Shown here: in pieces, positions 9,904-21,814 of the stretch
Layout: each line of letters starts with the position of its first letter
Position numbering within the stretch: the stretch's first letter is position 1
NCBI GenBank assembly: GCA_024811115.1
Contig: JAKOGH010000743.1
Coordinates: forward strand, 124,001-188,000
Reading direction: 5' to 3'
Source of the DNA: Terana coerulea
Taxonomy: Eukaryota > Basidiomycota > Agaricomycetes > Polyporales > Phanerochaetaceae
Length of the DNA: 64,000 nucleotides
Made by a program: the position numbers and the translations under genes
Notes under the pieces: model-generated
Told to the model about the DNA's origin: nothing
The model's input: the letters and a program-made list of their open reading frames with translations, nothing else
The model's database searches: none

Positions 9904-12316
9904 ATGCTCGCGCCGTCTCTTCTACTCGCACTCTTGGTTTATGGTGCACGTGGGCAGACCGGGGGTTTCAACTGGGCCAACGTGAGCAGCCTGGAAAAAT
10001 GATATCGTCGTAGAAGGCTCTAACAGCATTTGTAGCTCACACCCTCAACTAGTCTATCCTGGACCCCTTGTTTCGATTCGTTCCAATGCGCGAAGCTCTC
10101 CGTAAGCTGCCCTAGGTTCGACTCGTTTCATAGGTGGACTTCTCACAGAGGCCTCTCTATTCAGGATTCCCCTCCAGTACTCGAACACGAGTGCGGGAGA
10201 GGCGGCAATCGCTTTAACTATGTCTCCTTCCAACTTCTCGTCAGGTGATCCGAACTACCTTGGACCCATTCTATTCAACCCCGGTGAGCTAACTTCGTCG
10301 CATAGCATAAGGCCTGGGGCTCACTTCGCGATAAGGTGGACCTGGAGGCTCCGGGACCGCGTATATCCAAGAATTGGCTCCATACTTCCGTGCAATCATT
10401 GGCCCCAATATGATTTGGTCGGATTTGATCCTCGAGGTACGCCCATTTCCTTCACGGTCGTCCAGTGCTCTAACTGCGCCACAGGCATCGGTTTCTCGAC
10501 TCCCGTCCTCTCTCTTTTCAACTCCCCGATCGAGGGTCTGGAGTTCTACGACGACTTCCCGTTCAGTACCAACGAGTCCATTTCGTCCTTGGGAAGAGCT
10601 TTCGCGAAAGCGCAAATTTTTGGGAACCTCGCCGTCGAGCGTCAGCAGGTTGTGGCAGAGTCTGTCTCTACGGCCGCGGTGGCGACGGACATGCTAAACA
10701 TCGTGAAAGCCTTCGGACGGGATGCAGTGAATTATTGGGGTGTTTCGTGAGTCAGCATCGTTCTCTATGACGTCCAGAGTGACTGATGGTGTCTCGACGT
10801 TAGCTATGGATCCGTAATCGGTGCTACGTAAGTTGAAAAAACAAATTGACGAGAGTAGACTAGGACGCTAATTTTTCATGTAATATGCAGGTTTGCTGCA
10901 ATGTTCCCGAATAATGTTGGCCGTTTCATCATTGATGGAGTCGTCAATTCACATGACTGGTATGCAGGTACGTATTATGAAACTTATTGAGGACACCAGT
11001 AACTGATACTCTACAAACACTAGGCGATCAGAGCAGTGGCCTTCTAGATACAGACAACGCTTTAACATCCTTCTACGACGCATGTGTCCGGGCCGGGCCG
11101 AGCAACTGCTCTATCCACGAGAACACCACCGATGAGATTCGCTCAAGGGTGAACAAGTTACTCGATTCCGTTCACCTTGCACCAGTCCCCATCTTCAACA
11201 ATGCGTCGGATGGCACATTCGGGGTCGTCGACTATACGGACGTCGTCTCGGAGCTATTCCAAACCCTATACTTCCCATTCAGCACTGGACAGGCCTTTGC
11301 AGATGCTCTTGTGCAGCTAGAGCAGGGCGACGGGACCGCTATCTTCAATAGTATTGTCGCTGCCGTGATCCAGCCCTTTGAGACTTGCGATGCCGATTCC
11401 TCTCAGCCGTTCGTCGACCCCATTCTGGATACCAGCGTGCCCATATTCTGCGGCGATCGTCTCGAGGGCGGGAAGTCCAGCTTCTCGGAAGTGCAGGCTG
11501 TGTACCAAGATATGTTGGAGATATCCGATTTTGCGCCGGTTTGGTTCCCTCTGACGCAAGAGCCGTGCAGGTGAGTGTTTGATCTTCACGCACGCAAAGA
11601 CGAGCAGCTCACTTATGCGTTGCAGTGGCTGGAACATCACCGCGAAAGATCGGTTTAACGGTATGTAGTGTAATTTGATAATCATAAACTATCAGAGGGC
11701 TTATACTCTTTAAGGGTCATTCACCCAAACCACAAGTACACCCCTCCTTATAATCGGTAACACAAACGGTCAGTGCAGCTTCTTGCCGGTCGCTCAAGGC
11801 TGACTCTATCCTGCATCGCAGATCCCGTGACTCCCATAGTCAAGTAAGCCATCTTTCTTTCGGCATTCTACGCGGTATTGAACATAGTGACACAGCGCGC
11901 GGAACATGTCGTCGGGCTTCGCTGGTTCTGTCGTCCTCCAGCAAAACTCTACGGGTGTACGTCCCATTTCATGACGATCTATTGCGTTCTTGCGCCGACC
12001 CATCCTGCCATAGCATACATCTTTGTCGGGTTTCTCCACCTGCACCGCTCTGGCCATCCACGCCTACTTCCAGAACGGGACCTTACCTGCGAAGGGCACG
12101 GTCTGCCAGACTGATACCACCATATTCGAATCGCCGAGTAACTCGAGCGGGATCGGCGGAGTCAACATCACACCGTTGTCCAGACGCTTCGCAACCACCC
12201 GGCTGGACGGAGAGCTGTCCTTTGACGAAGCCGTCAGTGCGCTGTCGAGAACCGACTTTTCGTCGAAGCGGCTTCTTAGTAGCCCGATGAAGCGCAGATA
12301 TATCTGGCATCATTGA
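9904..12316 (+). CDS. Secreted TAP-like alpha/beta hydrolase
   Basis: The start gives a signal peptide (MLAPSLLLALLVYGARGQT). An alpha/beta-hydrolase core follows: oxyanion-hole segment GPGGSG, YDLVGFDPRG, and the nucleophile elbow GVSYGS split by an intron at about 10750-10801. A TAP-like C-terminal domain carries the acid in DPVTP and the His in STGH, so Ser-Asp-His are all present. N-glycosylation sequons are frequent. Relatives release N-terminal tripeptides or hydrolyse related substrates outside the cell. About nine introns are seen, many leaving small exons (for example ATCCCGTGACTCCC near 11821). One base is missing at CCCC 10403-10406 (GPQYD needs five C), and the exon-exon phase near 10100-10170 does not close, so either the sequence has errors or the gene is broken. 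The C-terminus and the triad look intact. Confidence 0.75.
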
Positions 12317-12417
12317 TGCGGTTTCTGGCTAGTCACTCACTCGGTTTGTGACACACTGGATTGAAGTGATATATGTACTGCGCGGGACCTGTACAAAGGA
12401 ATAACATGGACATCCAG

Positions 12418-12425
12418 AAACTCAC
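12418..12425. repeat. Target-site duplication, left (AAACTCAC)
   Basis: Exact 8-bp match to 13172-13179 on the other side of the element; 8 bp is the hallmark of hAT insertion. Confidence 0.9.
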
Positions 12426-13171
12426 TAAGGCTCCAACCCTTTACTTTACCTTTACAAAATATTTGTAGTTAAAGAGTAAAGAGTAAATAAAGGGTACTAA
12501 ACAGTTTATAAAGAGTAAAGACTAGTTTATAGAGTGTTTCCGCACCAAGTCCAGGGCTGCAGAAAGTATAGTTACCTACAAAGCCACAAATAAATTTTCA
12601 GATTTTCTACTACCTCTGTTGCGGTGTGGTTCAATGAGAAGGAGGTCTTCTTATGGATGTCAACTTGAAAGCAGAACAGTTTTGCTTGCGCGGCGGGCCG
12701 GCGGCTGCTGGGCTGAATCCAAGAGCAAATTTTCAAGACTCAGAAGTTATTCAGGAAAGAGCTATGTCAGGAGTGTCTCAGTAGCCTCCTATCAACTATT
12801 AGCAGCAACTATCACTGCTGACGTGCACCCTTACGAAGATGTTGGTTCAGCGTTGAACGAGCGAGCACCTAGGCAGGGCAATATCTCCGAGCTTTATCCG
12901 CCACTCGCTGCAGCGCATCCGAGTCCGTGCTGCGTGTTTGAACTTGTCCAAGATGTCGGCATGATCAGACATGTTGTTGCTGCACAACAGTCTACACCTA
13001 CATTATTGTCTGGACGCTTGCAGCAATGAACTATGTGCCCCAGGCGATACCCTTTACATACTCTTTACTAAACAGTTTACACCCCTTTACGGCCGTTTTG
13101 TAGTTTAAAGGTAAAGGTAAAGAGTTGTAAAGGGTTTAAAAGAGTAATTAAAGTAAATGGTTGGAGCCTTA
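12426..13171 (+). mobile_element. Complete non-autonomous hAT-like element, copy 2
   Basis: 746 bp bounded by perfect 13-bp terminal inverted repeats (TAAGGCTCCAACC ... GGTTGGAGCCTTA). The end TAAGG fits the hAT consensus YARNG. Both subterminal regions are dense in CTTTAC/GTAAAG repeats, the kind of sites transposases bind. It lacks any transposase; the longest frame (12619-13029) resembles no protein I know. It lies right after the hydrolase gene, and its right end is 102 bp from tRNA-His. Confidence 0.88.
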
Positions 13172-13179
13172 AAACTCAC
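13172..13179. repeat. Target-site duplication, right (AAACTCAC)
   Basis: Pairs with 12418-12425. Confidence 0.9.
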
Positions 13180-13264
13180 CTCTACACGTAAAGAAAAGCC
13201 CAAGTAAATAGCGACAACGTCACTGGACGAGGAGGCAATGCATTTTGAGAAGCGAAACGTGATT

Positions 13265-13270
13265 AAAAAA
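13265..13270 (-). terminator. Pol III terminator of tRNA-His
   Basis: Six T on the minus strand begin 4 nt past the tRNA 3' end. Confidence 0.7.
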
Positions 13271-13273
13271 GTC

Positions 13274-13356
13274 TGTCCCAGGGAGGATTCGAGCCTCCGT
13301 CTTCACGGACTTGTGTCGGCCACAACGTGATGATCTAACCACTAATCGACAAGGAC
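13274..13356 (-). tRNA. tRNA-His (GUG anticodon) with 11-nt intron
   Basis: Minus strand: acceptor GTCCTTG pairs with CTGGGAC (one mismatch, one G-U), then D arm GATT...GATC, anticodon stem TCACG/CGTGA and loop TTGTGG|C with anticodon GUG. An 11-nt insert (CCGACACAAGT) sits after base 37, and the T arm is GGAGG-CTCGAAT-CCTCC. The mature length is 72 nt. Without the insert the anticodon stem closes perfectly, which supports the intron. The acceptor mismatch is slightly unusual. Confidence 0.85.
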
Positions 13357-13639
13357 CGACAGTCAAGCCTTACAGAATGTATATTACCATATTGCGCATC
13401 AGAGAGCTGGACCTCTACACTCGTTGCCAGCCACCGGAGCCTTTTGAGATGTGGCGTACGAGGCTCTTCAACCACTTCCGTTGGGCACAACTACACGTTA
13501 TAAGCCTACACCGCCGGACACAATCGTCCCGGATAATGCCACATTCCAACATCTTGCTTGCACGGAAAACTTGGATCTCTGCAAACTGGCACGGACGCCA
13601 GTGTGACGCCGCGCTTGTAGCAGTCTGTTACAAAAATCA

Positions 13640-13838
13640 CGAGATGTGACGGGCACGTTTCGCGACACCCGCCGTTTGGGGCTGCCTCCGCACCACGAGG
13701 ACAAACGCCGTAATATTTGACCAGTACGCGAGCCATGGTTCAAACTCAATTTCTCTTCTCGCTTTTCTTTGCCAGCGAGGTCGCAGAGCACTGTTACACC
13801 TACCTCCGCCTCGCAAGCTCGTAAATCTGCGGTCAATA
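13640..13838 (+). promoter_or_regulatory. 5' region shared by TPR paralogs 2 and 3
   Basis: CACGTTTCGCG, CGAGGAC, ACGCCGTAATA and GTACGCGAGCCATG appear here in the same order as on the minus strand upstream of paralog 3 (about 21620-21730). This upstream block was copied together with the gene. Confidence 0.6.
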
Positions 13839-16128
13839 TTGTCCTCCGTAACGAACGCGCAGGCCTCTACGCTGAAGGAAGAAGGCAACAAGCTCTATGT
13901 GCAGAAGAAGTACGGGCAAGCGTACAAGAAGTATTCAGAAGCGATCAAGCTCGACGATGGCAACGCCGTGCTGTATGCGAACCGCGCTGCGTGTTTGCTA
14001 GCGTTGAACAAGTGAGTGTCTGCGAAGCAGAACGTGGAGAAATGTATTGACACGACCACCAGGTATGCGGACACCGTATCAGATTGCAAGAAGGCAAGAC
14101 TGATTCCTTATAGGGCTGTGAATACGGCTAAAGTAGTACACATCAGGCCACGAAGCTTGACGCGAAGTATGCGAAGGCTTGGGCGAGGCTCGGTGCTGCT
14201 CTGAAGGTGAGCTTGATCACTCATTCCACCGCGAAATCCAAGCTTAGCCTTCTGTAGGGCACGAGCTTATTCAAGGATAGCATCGCGGCTTATGAGCAAG
14301 CTCTCTCTCTGATTCCGACTGGGAACGCCACCCAAACAGACCTGAATATCAAGCTCCAATGTAATGATGCGCTCGACTAGGTCCGCGCCATCGTCAAGCA
14401 GAAGGAAGACGCTGCGAAGTCTGGTGCGAAGGTCATTGACGGCACGCGCATGCATGGCAAAATGCCGTGGAACATAGCCTACGGGATGCGCTACGAGCTG
14501 TCTGCGAAGGCAATGAGCGCTGCACATAGTAGTGTAAGTGTTGCAGGATGAAAGGGTAGCCGCATAGCTCAAATTATTCGTGTAGGGTTGGGTTATGTCT
14601 GGAGCCTACCAGGTCAGATTGTTTTGTTTTTCGAAGCTGCCCAGTGCTTACCGCCTTTGGTCCACAGGAGTTCAAGCAAGGTATGGATATCACGCGCCAG
14701 GTGAGGCAAGTCAAAGGGAACTATGTGGGGACAAGAGGGACCCATGATTGTTGGAATGAATGGGGTAACGTCATCCCAGCTATGATCTAACTCATATAAA
14801 CTTACTGGGGATGCAGGGACTGTCAGGGATTACAAACGGTCTTATGAGAGATCCACGCGTGTTTCATATCGAGGATCCCCAATTTTAAGAACATTATAAC
14901 TTACAAGGTGAGTATCAAGCCGTGTTTATTCGACCCTAGTATAATCTTACTCCAATCAATGTGCAAAGCTGAGATGGAGATTAAGCGCGACAAGGCGTTC
15001 ACCGATCTGAACACTGCCCAGCAAGTGATTGATGCTGCCATCAAGATGAAAGCCGAGAAAGGCTGGGATGGTGTCCGTCCTGCTCTGGCAACCACGATAA
15101 GGTAATTGTATTCACCGACTTCGCCTAATTACATAGATCTCACTATGTTTGAGTAGAGTATGGCTTGCCCGTGGATACGCTGAAGACGGCTTCAACAAGA
15201 ACTATGCGGCAGGGTTTCGATTATCTCACCCGCGCCGTCGATATTCTCGAATGGGGCCGGCGCACATGGCCGAACGCGAGCAAGGACGAACGTGGCGCAG
15301 TGTTTCAAAGGTCGTTCGTGCGGGGTGCCAGGTGCCTCCGTCTGGATTGCTACATGCGGGTACGTCGTTCTCCCGTCTGTACAATTCTCACATACCTTAT
15401 TCTTCTTTGACGACTGTTGAATGACGACAGGCATATACGGAAGACAAAACTAAATATCCTTTGGACGTCTTTTTCCGATACGCAGGGGACGTAATGTTCG
15501 ACGTGATGGATGACGCCGTACCAACAAGTGAAGACCTCGACCCCGGGTTTATATCCTCGTTCTATGTCTATCCCCGCGGGCAAGCCCACGCGTACGTGCC
15601 CTTTCATACACGCTTTACACGGACGTAGTCTGACACGTTAGTGGGCCTCAGTGCTGTTGGGTTCTACCGCCGGGAGCTGGCCATCCTTCACAGGAACACA
15701 GACCCCGCAGTGTCGCGGGACCACTACGAGAACGCAGCGGCATCTTACGAGTTGGCAGCTGACGTCTACCCCGTCGACGACGAGTACCACGCCTGTACGT
15801 CTCCCTCTCTTCCAATCACCCATCATCTTACACACGCGCCGTCGCAACTTCACAGATTACCTGAACTGCGCGCTCGACATGATGTACCCCACTGGCGCGC
15901 GCGTGCAGGAAATGCATGCGCGCCGCGATCCCCGAGATGAAGCGGATTTGGGAGTTCTCCGTCCAAGCGCTGCAGACGGACAGGGATGCACGGCTCGCGC
16001 GCACGCTCGAGGCCGAGCGGACGCTGCAGGAGGGGCAGTTCACGATGGCGAGCAAGGTGAAGCCGCACGGGCCGGAGAGGCGTAGCAGCGGCGTCTCCCG
16101 CTGTGTCTGGACTCCGTGTTGGTATTAA
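13839..16128 (+). pseudogene. TPR-repeat protein, paralog 2 (start loss and two stops)
   Basis: Frame opens at TTG (13839) where paralogs have ATG-TCC-TC. The N-terminal TPR reads TLKEEGNKLYVQKKYGQAYKKY then AVLYANRAACLLALNK. Later exons read AIVKQKEDAAKSGAKVIDGTR, MPWNIAYGM, EFKQGMDITRQVRQ, DPRVFHIEDPQF, MKAEKGWDGVRPALATTIR, VDILEWGRRTWPNASKDERG, GFYRRELAILHRN and, near the end, MKRIWEFSVQALQ. Stops within exons: TAG at 14378-14380 (CTC GAC TAG GTC) and TAA at 14886-14888 (Gln in paralog 3). The loss of ATG plus two stops makes this a pseudogene. It is the mirror image of paralog 3 across the bestrophin gene. Confidence 0.75.
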
Positions 16129-16879
16129 GGTAGGCCTACTCCACTTTCGAGTACGTCACGTGGCTAGGCGCCGTCACGCTAAGCACTGAAAGAACAACCT
16201 CAACCGAATGGGTCATGTTCGGCGGTCCTGACAGGAAGATGTCTTCTCGTCAGTTTATCGCAACTTGCACATAAGAATATCTGACGAGACAAACTCTAGG
16301 AGAATCCATCTCTAAAGATTTCTGAATCTTTTCAAGACTGCCTTGCCTAGCCATCAAGCTGAGCGCTTGGTTCGCGTGACAGCGCCGCTTGGTGATTCCA
16401 CGTGATGGTCACACCGTGACGAGAGTACTCGAAAGTGAAGTAGGCCTACCTTACATTCGTACGCTGTCTCCGGTTTCCTCCGTAATCCACCGCCTCAGAA
16501 ATCAGTACGGCCGGCTGACGAGGGCAGGTCCGAGACCCGTTGGCCAACGAGTCCGGCGCTTGATTCCAGTCGATCGAGCGTTCTCCTGAGATCTCTGCGA
16601 CCCGCATTTAGAGTTGAGCGAACCTAATCACCCCAGTCCAGACTGCCTCGTGCAGATGGTCCGCACCCACGCCTACAAGTCGCACGACCCCGAAGGCATG
16701 TTCAAAATGACGCCGGAATGGATACAATGCGCATGCAGTGCTTGTATCTCTAACCCTCGCCTCTTTATGCCATATCGCTTGTGCGTACCTCATCCCCTCC
16801 TTCAGTGTGCAGGCGGTGTTCGTCCCGAAGAAATCCCCTATATCCCCACGAAGAGTTTCGCCCACACCACAACGCCCAG
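16129..16879. other. Intergenic / possible 5' exon of bestrophin gene
   Basis: No separate gene seen. A short frame starting ATGGTCCGCACC near 16656 could be an untranslated or alternative 5' exon of the bestrophin gene, but it does not join it cleanly. Confidence 0.4.
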
Positions 16880-19073
16880 ATGGCCGTCGCCAACCCGCTG
16901 TTCGCCAGCGGGTCGTTCGCGAAGAAGTTCGAAGCAACCGTGATCAACGATGTATGGCCTGAAGTCCTGTTCTTCACCTTGATCGCTGCGAGTACGTCCA
17001 CGCAGTCTACCTCGTTCACGTCGTCTTACCGTTGGTGTCGTTTGCAGTGGTGACCCTGGTCTCGGAGCTGACCCCTCACTCGCTCGCAATATCCAATCAA
17101 ATGTTGACTGTGCTCGGTACGGTGCTCGGCTTGGTCATATCGTTTAGAACATCGACTGCCTACGAACGGTGAGGCACTGCCTGGTCTTGAGAAATAGTGG
17201 CTGGGCACTCACGCACTGTTATGTATCCAGGTTCTCCGAAGGTCGCAAGTTTTGGACTAACATTGCGATTACTTCCCGCATTTTAGCGCAAATAGTACAT
17301 TTCTCATGCTCTCATACATCATGGAACAACGTTCAATGTCGACCATGCTCAGATTTGGATCCATACGCCGTTCGATCGCGTAGCAAACAAGGAGACTGGG
17401 GAGAAGACGCCGATGCTGCAGGTTGTCCTTGAGAAGAAGAGCATGATCAACCTCGTACGCAATGTTCTTGTCAGCGACGATAGTATGCTCATTATATGTC
17501 CTGCAGATTCAAGCGTATGCAGTCTCGGTGAAGGTATGATTGCTCACCTTGGCATGACATTGTGCTGATTGCTGTCTAGCATATGCTCAGAGGCGAAGGT
17601 GGTGTTTACTACGCCGATCTATATCCTCTCATCTCCCTCCTTCCCCGGTATAGCACTCGCGCCAACCATGCAGAGGCGGAGGACATGCTGCCGCTCTGGA
17701 AGGCCTCGGATATGGACCACAATGTACACAAACGCATTCTCGGCAGCACCAAGACCTCGCACAGGCCCGTCGTTGACCAGACGCAGTCCTCTCCCCTTCC
17801 TGGCGCGCAAGAAGAGCTCGAAAAGAGGGAGGCTATGGACCGCAACGAGTGGTTCGACTCGACGGGTAAGACATATGACCCGGAACAGGGTCTTCCCGGC
17901 CTGTCTAGTGAGAGGCCATTGTTGCCTGCGCGAAACCCGCCGGTCTCGAGCTTCTATGATTACTTCGGCGTCCTGCGTATCTTTGCGCCACTCATCCGCC
18001 CGATCTCCAAGCGGTTTCCTAGGCACACGACACCCCGAGCCTGTCTCGGCGCAAGGCCGTACGTTCACTGGCAAGAGGATCAAGCCCCAGGCGGCCGACT
18101 CGAATGTACCCATGGAGATCGCACTATGCTTGCATACTTACTTTACGTCCCTTTACACAAAGACCTTCTCCCGCCAGCGTCAGCGACTGCAATGAATAAC
18201 GCAATTACAAGCCTTCAGGACACGGTTGTCAACCTTGAGCGTATCGGAAACACGCCACTGCCCTTCGCGTACCAGGCTCACTTGCGCATTTCGTTGTGGT
18301 GCGTGCTAACATCACATCAGTTTGAATGGTATTGAGTCTGCACCTTGACTTGGTACTACAGGATATACCCATCCCCTCTCCCGGTACCCACATCAGCCCT
18401 ATAACGAAGGCGATGTGATCACTAACTGCCGTTCTACAGTTCCAAATCTACAGCGCCTTCAAGTGGCTTACCCTCCCGTGAGCAAATATAGTATTGGTGT
18501 TGTAGTTTGTTCTCACTTATTGACCTGCCGCTAGGGCAACTGCCTTTGCCTCCTTCTTACTTGTCGGTTTCCTAGAGATTGGCCAGGAAATGTGAGCACT
18601 CCCGTCCTGTCTCACAGCTTTGTTGAGAGCTCTAACGCATAGTGATGCTATCAGTGAGAATCCGTTCAATTACCATCTGAATGACCTTGGTGAATATGTT
18701 GTTTTGTTTCGGCTTTGTTCATAACGCTGACCTTGCACCCCCAGATTTGGACTACTTCTGCCTGGCTATCCAGAGGGAACTTCATGAGGTCACTTCGGTG
18801 AGTCATGAGACACTCCATTTCCATCGCGACGCCTAGACTCACCCAGGTTCTTCACAGCACATGACGTCCGATCCGGAATCCTTCATCTTTTCGCAGTGGA
18901 ACCAGCCCTTCACTCCTGCCGACCGCCGCAGTGCGAAGGAGATGCTGGATGATGTCAGCCATAGATACCACGACGCCGACATAGGCATGCACAGTATCCG
19001 CAAGACGTTGCTACAGAACTGGGCGATCATCGACAACATAACAAAACAGTCAGAGGGTCTTCCTCCGATTTAG
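16880..19073 (+). CDS. Bestrophin-type anion channel (fungal UPF0187 family)
   Basis: Starts MAVANPLFASGSFAKKF. ATVINDVWPEVLFFTLI and VTLVSELTPHSLAISNQMLTVLG are the first membrane segments, followed by the conserved VISFRTSTAYER, FWTNI, SLQDTVVNLERIGNTPLPFAYQAHLRISLW, a further membrane pair (KWLTLPATAFASFLLVGFLEIGQE) and the ENPFNYHLNDLDLDYFC motif typical of bestrophins. These are pentameric chloride or anion channels; the cell membrane addressed here is not evident. About nine introns. Between CCCC 18033-18036 and AAA 18159-18161 the family-like reading (EPVSAQGRTFTGKR...MEIALCLHTYF) lies in the +1 frame, while the through-frame stays open, so two one-base errors or mutations cancel. It lies between the mirror-image TPR paralogs 2 and 3. 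Confidence 0.82.
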
Positions 19074-19201
19074 GATTTATTTCCACCGATTGGCATGCAC
19101 GCGACTAAATCTGCACGCATCGACGGACAGTTACTGCATCCTGTTGCACTTAATTTTTGGGATCCTTACTGTACTTTAGCACTAACATATCACACAAGTT
19201 A

Positions 19202-21530
19202 CTATCCGCGAGGGTTCCTCGACCAGAGGAGGCGAAAGAACCTCTTCTGCGCGCCCATCCACCCGCCTGGCCCGTGCGGCTTCGCCCTGCTCTCCATTGT
19301 GAATCGCCCCTGCTCCAGCGCCTGTCGCAGCACATCTTCGCTCTCGAGTGCGCGCGAGCCGCGCGTCGCGGTCCGTCTGGAGCGCCGCCGTGGAGAACTC
19401 CCATATCTTCCTCATCGCCGGGACCGCGGCGCGGACGCGCGCCATGAGCTCCAGGAGCTTGCGCACTCGTGTACCGGCGGGGTACATCATGTCCAGCGCG
19501 TAGTTCAGGTATTCTGGGGCGTACCAGGTAGCGCGTGTGAGGGGCGGGCGGGGGTGAGACGGGGAGAGAGGGGCGTACCGGCGTGGTGCTCGTCGTCGAT
19601 AGGGTAGACGGCGGCGGCCTGCTCGTAGGCCGCCGCCGCGTTCTCGTAGTGCTCCCGGCACGCAGCAGACTCCGTGTTCTTGTGGAGCAGTGCCAGTTCA
19701 CGATGATAGAAACCGATGGCACTGGGGCACCGCTGGTTGTCAGCGCAGATTTGTATTGAAGGTATACGGAAGGGTACACACACGTGTGCCTGGCCACGGG
19801 GATAGGTGAAGAAGGATGCCGCGAAGCCCGGGTCTGCACCTGTCGGAATGGTGGCGTCGGCGACGCTGGAGAGCACGTCGCTTGCGTACCGGAAGAGGAC
19901 GTCCAGCGGGTATATGGATTTGTGTTGAGAATAGGCCTGCCGTTATGACAGTGACCAATGTAGTTTAGCGGCATTTAGACATCATGCAAGTGGGAAGAAT
20001 GCCGACCCCCATGTAGCAGTCAAGCCGGAGGCACTTCACGGCCCTCACGAACGAGTCCTGGAACACTGTCCCTCGCTTGTCTTTGCTCGCGTCCGGCCAC
20101 TCGCGCTGGCCCCATTCGAGAACGTCGATGACGCGGTCAAGGTACTCGAGCCCCGTCGGATGGTCTTTGTTGAAGCTGTCCTCGGTGGATCCGCGAACAA
20201 TCCACACTCTGTTCAGGCAGTGATTTACTGTTCCTGCAAACCGCAACGAAGCGGGTGACTAGACGTACCGTGCTGTGGTTGCTAAAGCTGGGCGGACGCC
20301 GTCCTAGCCTTTCTCAGTTTTCCGATTGAGGGCGGCACTTCTTTGGCGCTGTTCAGATCCGTGAACGCGCTATCTCTCTGGACTTCCATCTCAGCTTCGG
20401 GTGCACCAAGTGTCAGTCTGCACTCGGGTGCCGCAGATGAATACCAAATAATCATCTTGGAGGTTGTAGTGGTCTTGAAACCTGGGGTCATCAATATGGA
20501 AGACGCGTGGATCTCTCAGGATGCCATTTGTGATTCCTGTCAGCCCCTGCGTTCTTGCATTAGCGTATAGAACCAAGTCAAGCTAAAGCTAGGTGACATT
20601 ACCCCATTCATCCCCCTAATCTCATATCCCTCTCGCCCTCCATAGGTTCCCTTAATATGCCTCACCTGACGCGTAATGTCCATGCCCTGCCTAAACTCCT
20701 AACGAGTCAAAAATTACTGAGGCAGTTCCAACCCCAAAGCAACGGCAAGTCTACCTTATACGCTCCTGCCATGACCCAACCCTAAGTAATGGTCAGCTAT
20801 AAAGCCACTTTTCCCGGGTATAGGGTCACTTACACTGCTCCCGGCGTGCGCCGCACGCTGCCCTTTCCTGAACGGCCCGCGGCACATTCGTTTCGCCCGA
20901 TCCCACGGCATGTTACCCTGAATACGCGTGCCGTCGATGACCTTCGCGTTCGGCTTGGCCACGGCTTCCTTCTGCTTGACAATCGCGCGGACTTCCTCGA
21001 GCGCGTCCTCGCATTCGTGCTTGTTGTCCTGGTCTTTCTGGGTAGGTTGCTCGGTGGGGAGCAAGGAGAGCACTTGCTCGTACGCCACGATGGTCTCATT
21101 GAACGACCCTGTGTTCTGAAAGTGGCCGTGCAGGGAGTCGGCTCAGGGTTAGTGGGGAGACGTATCTTGAGAGCCGCGCCGAGCCGCGCCCAAGCCTTCC
21201 AGTACTCCGGGTGGAGCTCCGTGGCCTGGTGTGAGCTACATTGGCAATTCACATGTCCATACGGCGGGTATAGCTTTACCTTTTGCAGTCCGACACCACG
21301 TCGGTATACCTAGCAACCAGTCAGAATTTCTGCCCTTCAAGTCACGCTTCGACTCACTTGTTCAATGCTAGCGAACACGCAGCACGGTTGGCATACAACG
21401 TCGCATTTTCTCCGTCGATATCAATGGCCTCGGAGTACTTTTTGTACGCCTATCCATACTTCTTCGCCGTGTAGAGCTTGTTTCCCTCTTCTTTCAGCGT
21501 GGCTGCATAGGTGTTCGTTGCAGAGGACAT
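19202..21530 (-). pseudogene. TPR-repeat protein, paralog 3 (several lesions)
   Basis: Starts MSSATNTYAATLKEEGNKLY. A TAG at 21450-21452 interrupts the first TPR (KKYG-stop-AYKKY). Further on, the exon EMEVQRDSAFTDLNSAKEV is followed by a short deletion relative to paralog 2, and then KG-stop-DGVRPALATT (Trp to TAG, near 20306). Conserved parts remain: KVIDGTR, DPRVFHIDDPRFQDHYNLQ, YLDRVIDVLEWGQREWPDASKDKRGTVFQDSFVR, GFYHRELALLHKN, MRKIWEFSTAALQTDRDARLA and KPHGPGGWMGAQ. At least three independent lesions make it a clear pseudogene. It is closest to paralog 2 in protein and upstream sequence and lies in the opposite orientation. Confidence 0.75.
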
Positions 21531-21814
21531 CGTCCTCTACTTATTCTCAGAAATGTAGGGCCAGGAGCAGCTCGACTTCTCTGGCAAAGTAGAAGGCGAA
21601 AGGGCGTCGAGTTCGAACATGGCTCGCGTACCGCTCATATTACGGTTGTATTACGGCGTCCGTCCTCGCGGTTCGGGAGTAGCCCACAGCCTGGGAGCCC
21701 GCGCCGCGAAACGTGGCTGTCACATCCCGTGATTCTCGTAACACAGCGCTGTCACGCAGTCGCTTGCGCGCTTGCTGGGTTGCTCCGCACCACGAGGATG
21801 AAAGTCCAAGGCCT

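Noticed and set aside
1..12802. Bases 1-377 and 12426-12802 as terminal inverted repeats of one 12.8-kb transposon or subtelomeric unit
   Set aside because: The right copy is part of a complete 746-bp element with its own 8-bp target duplication, so the two are independent insertions in opposite orientation.
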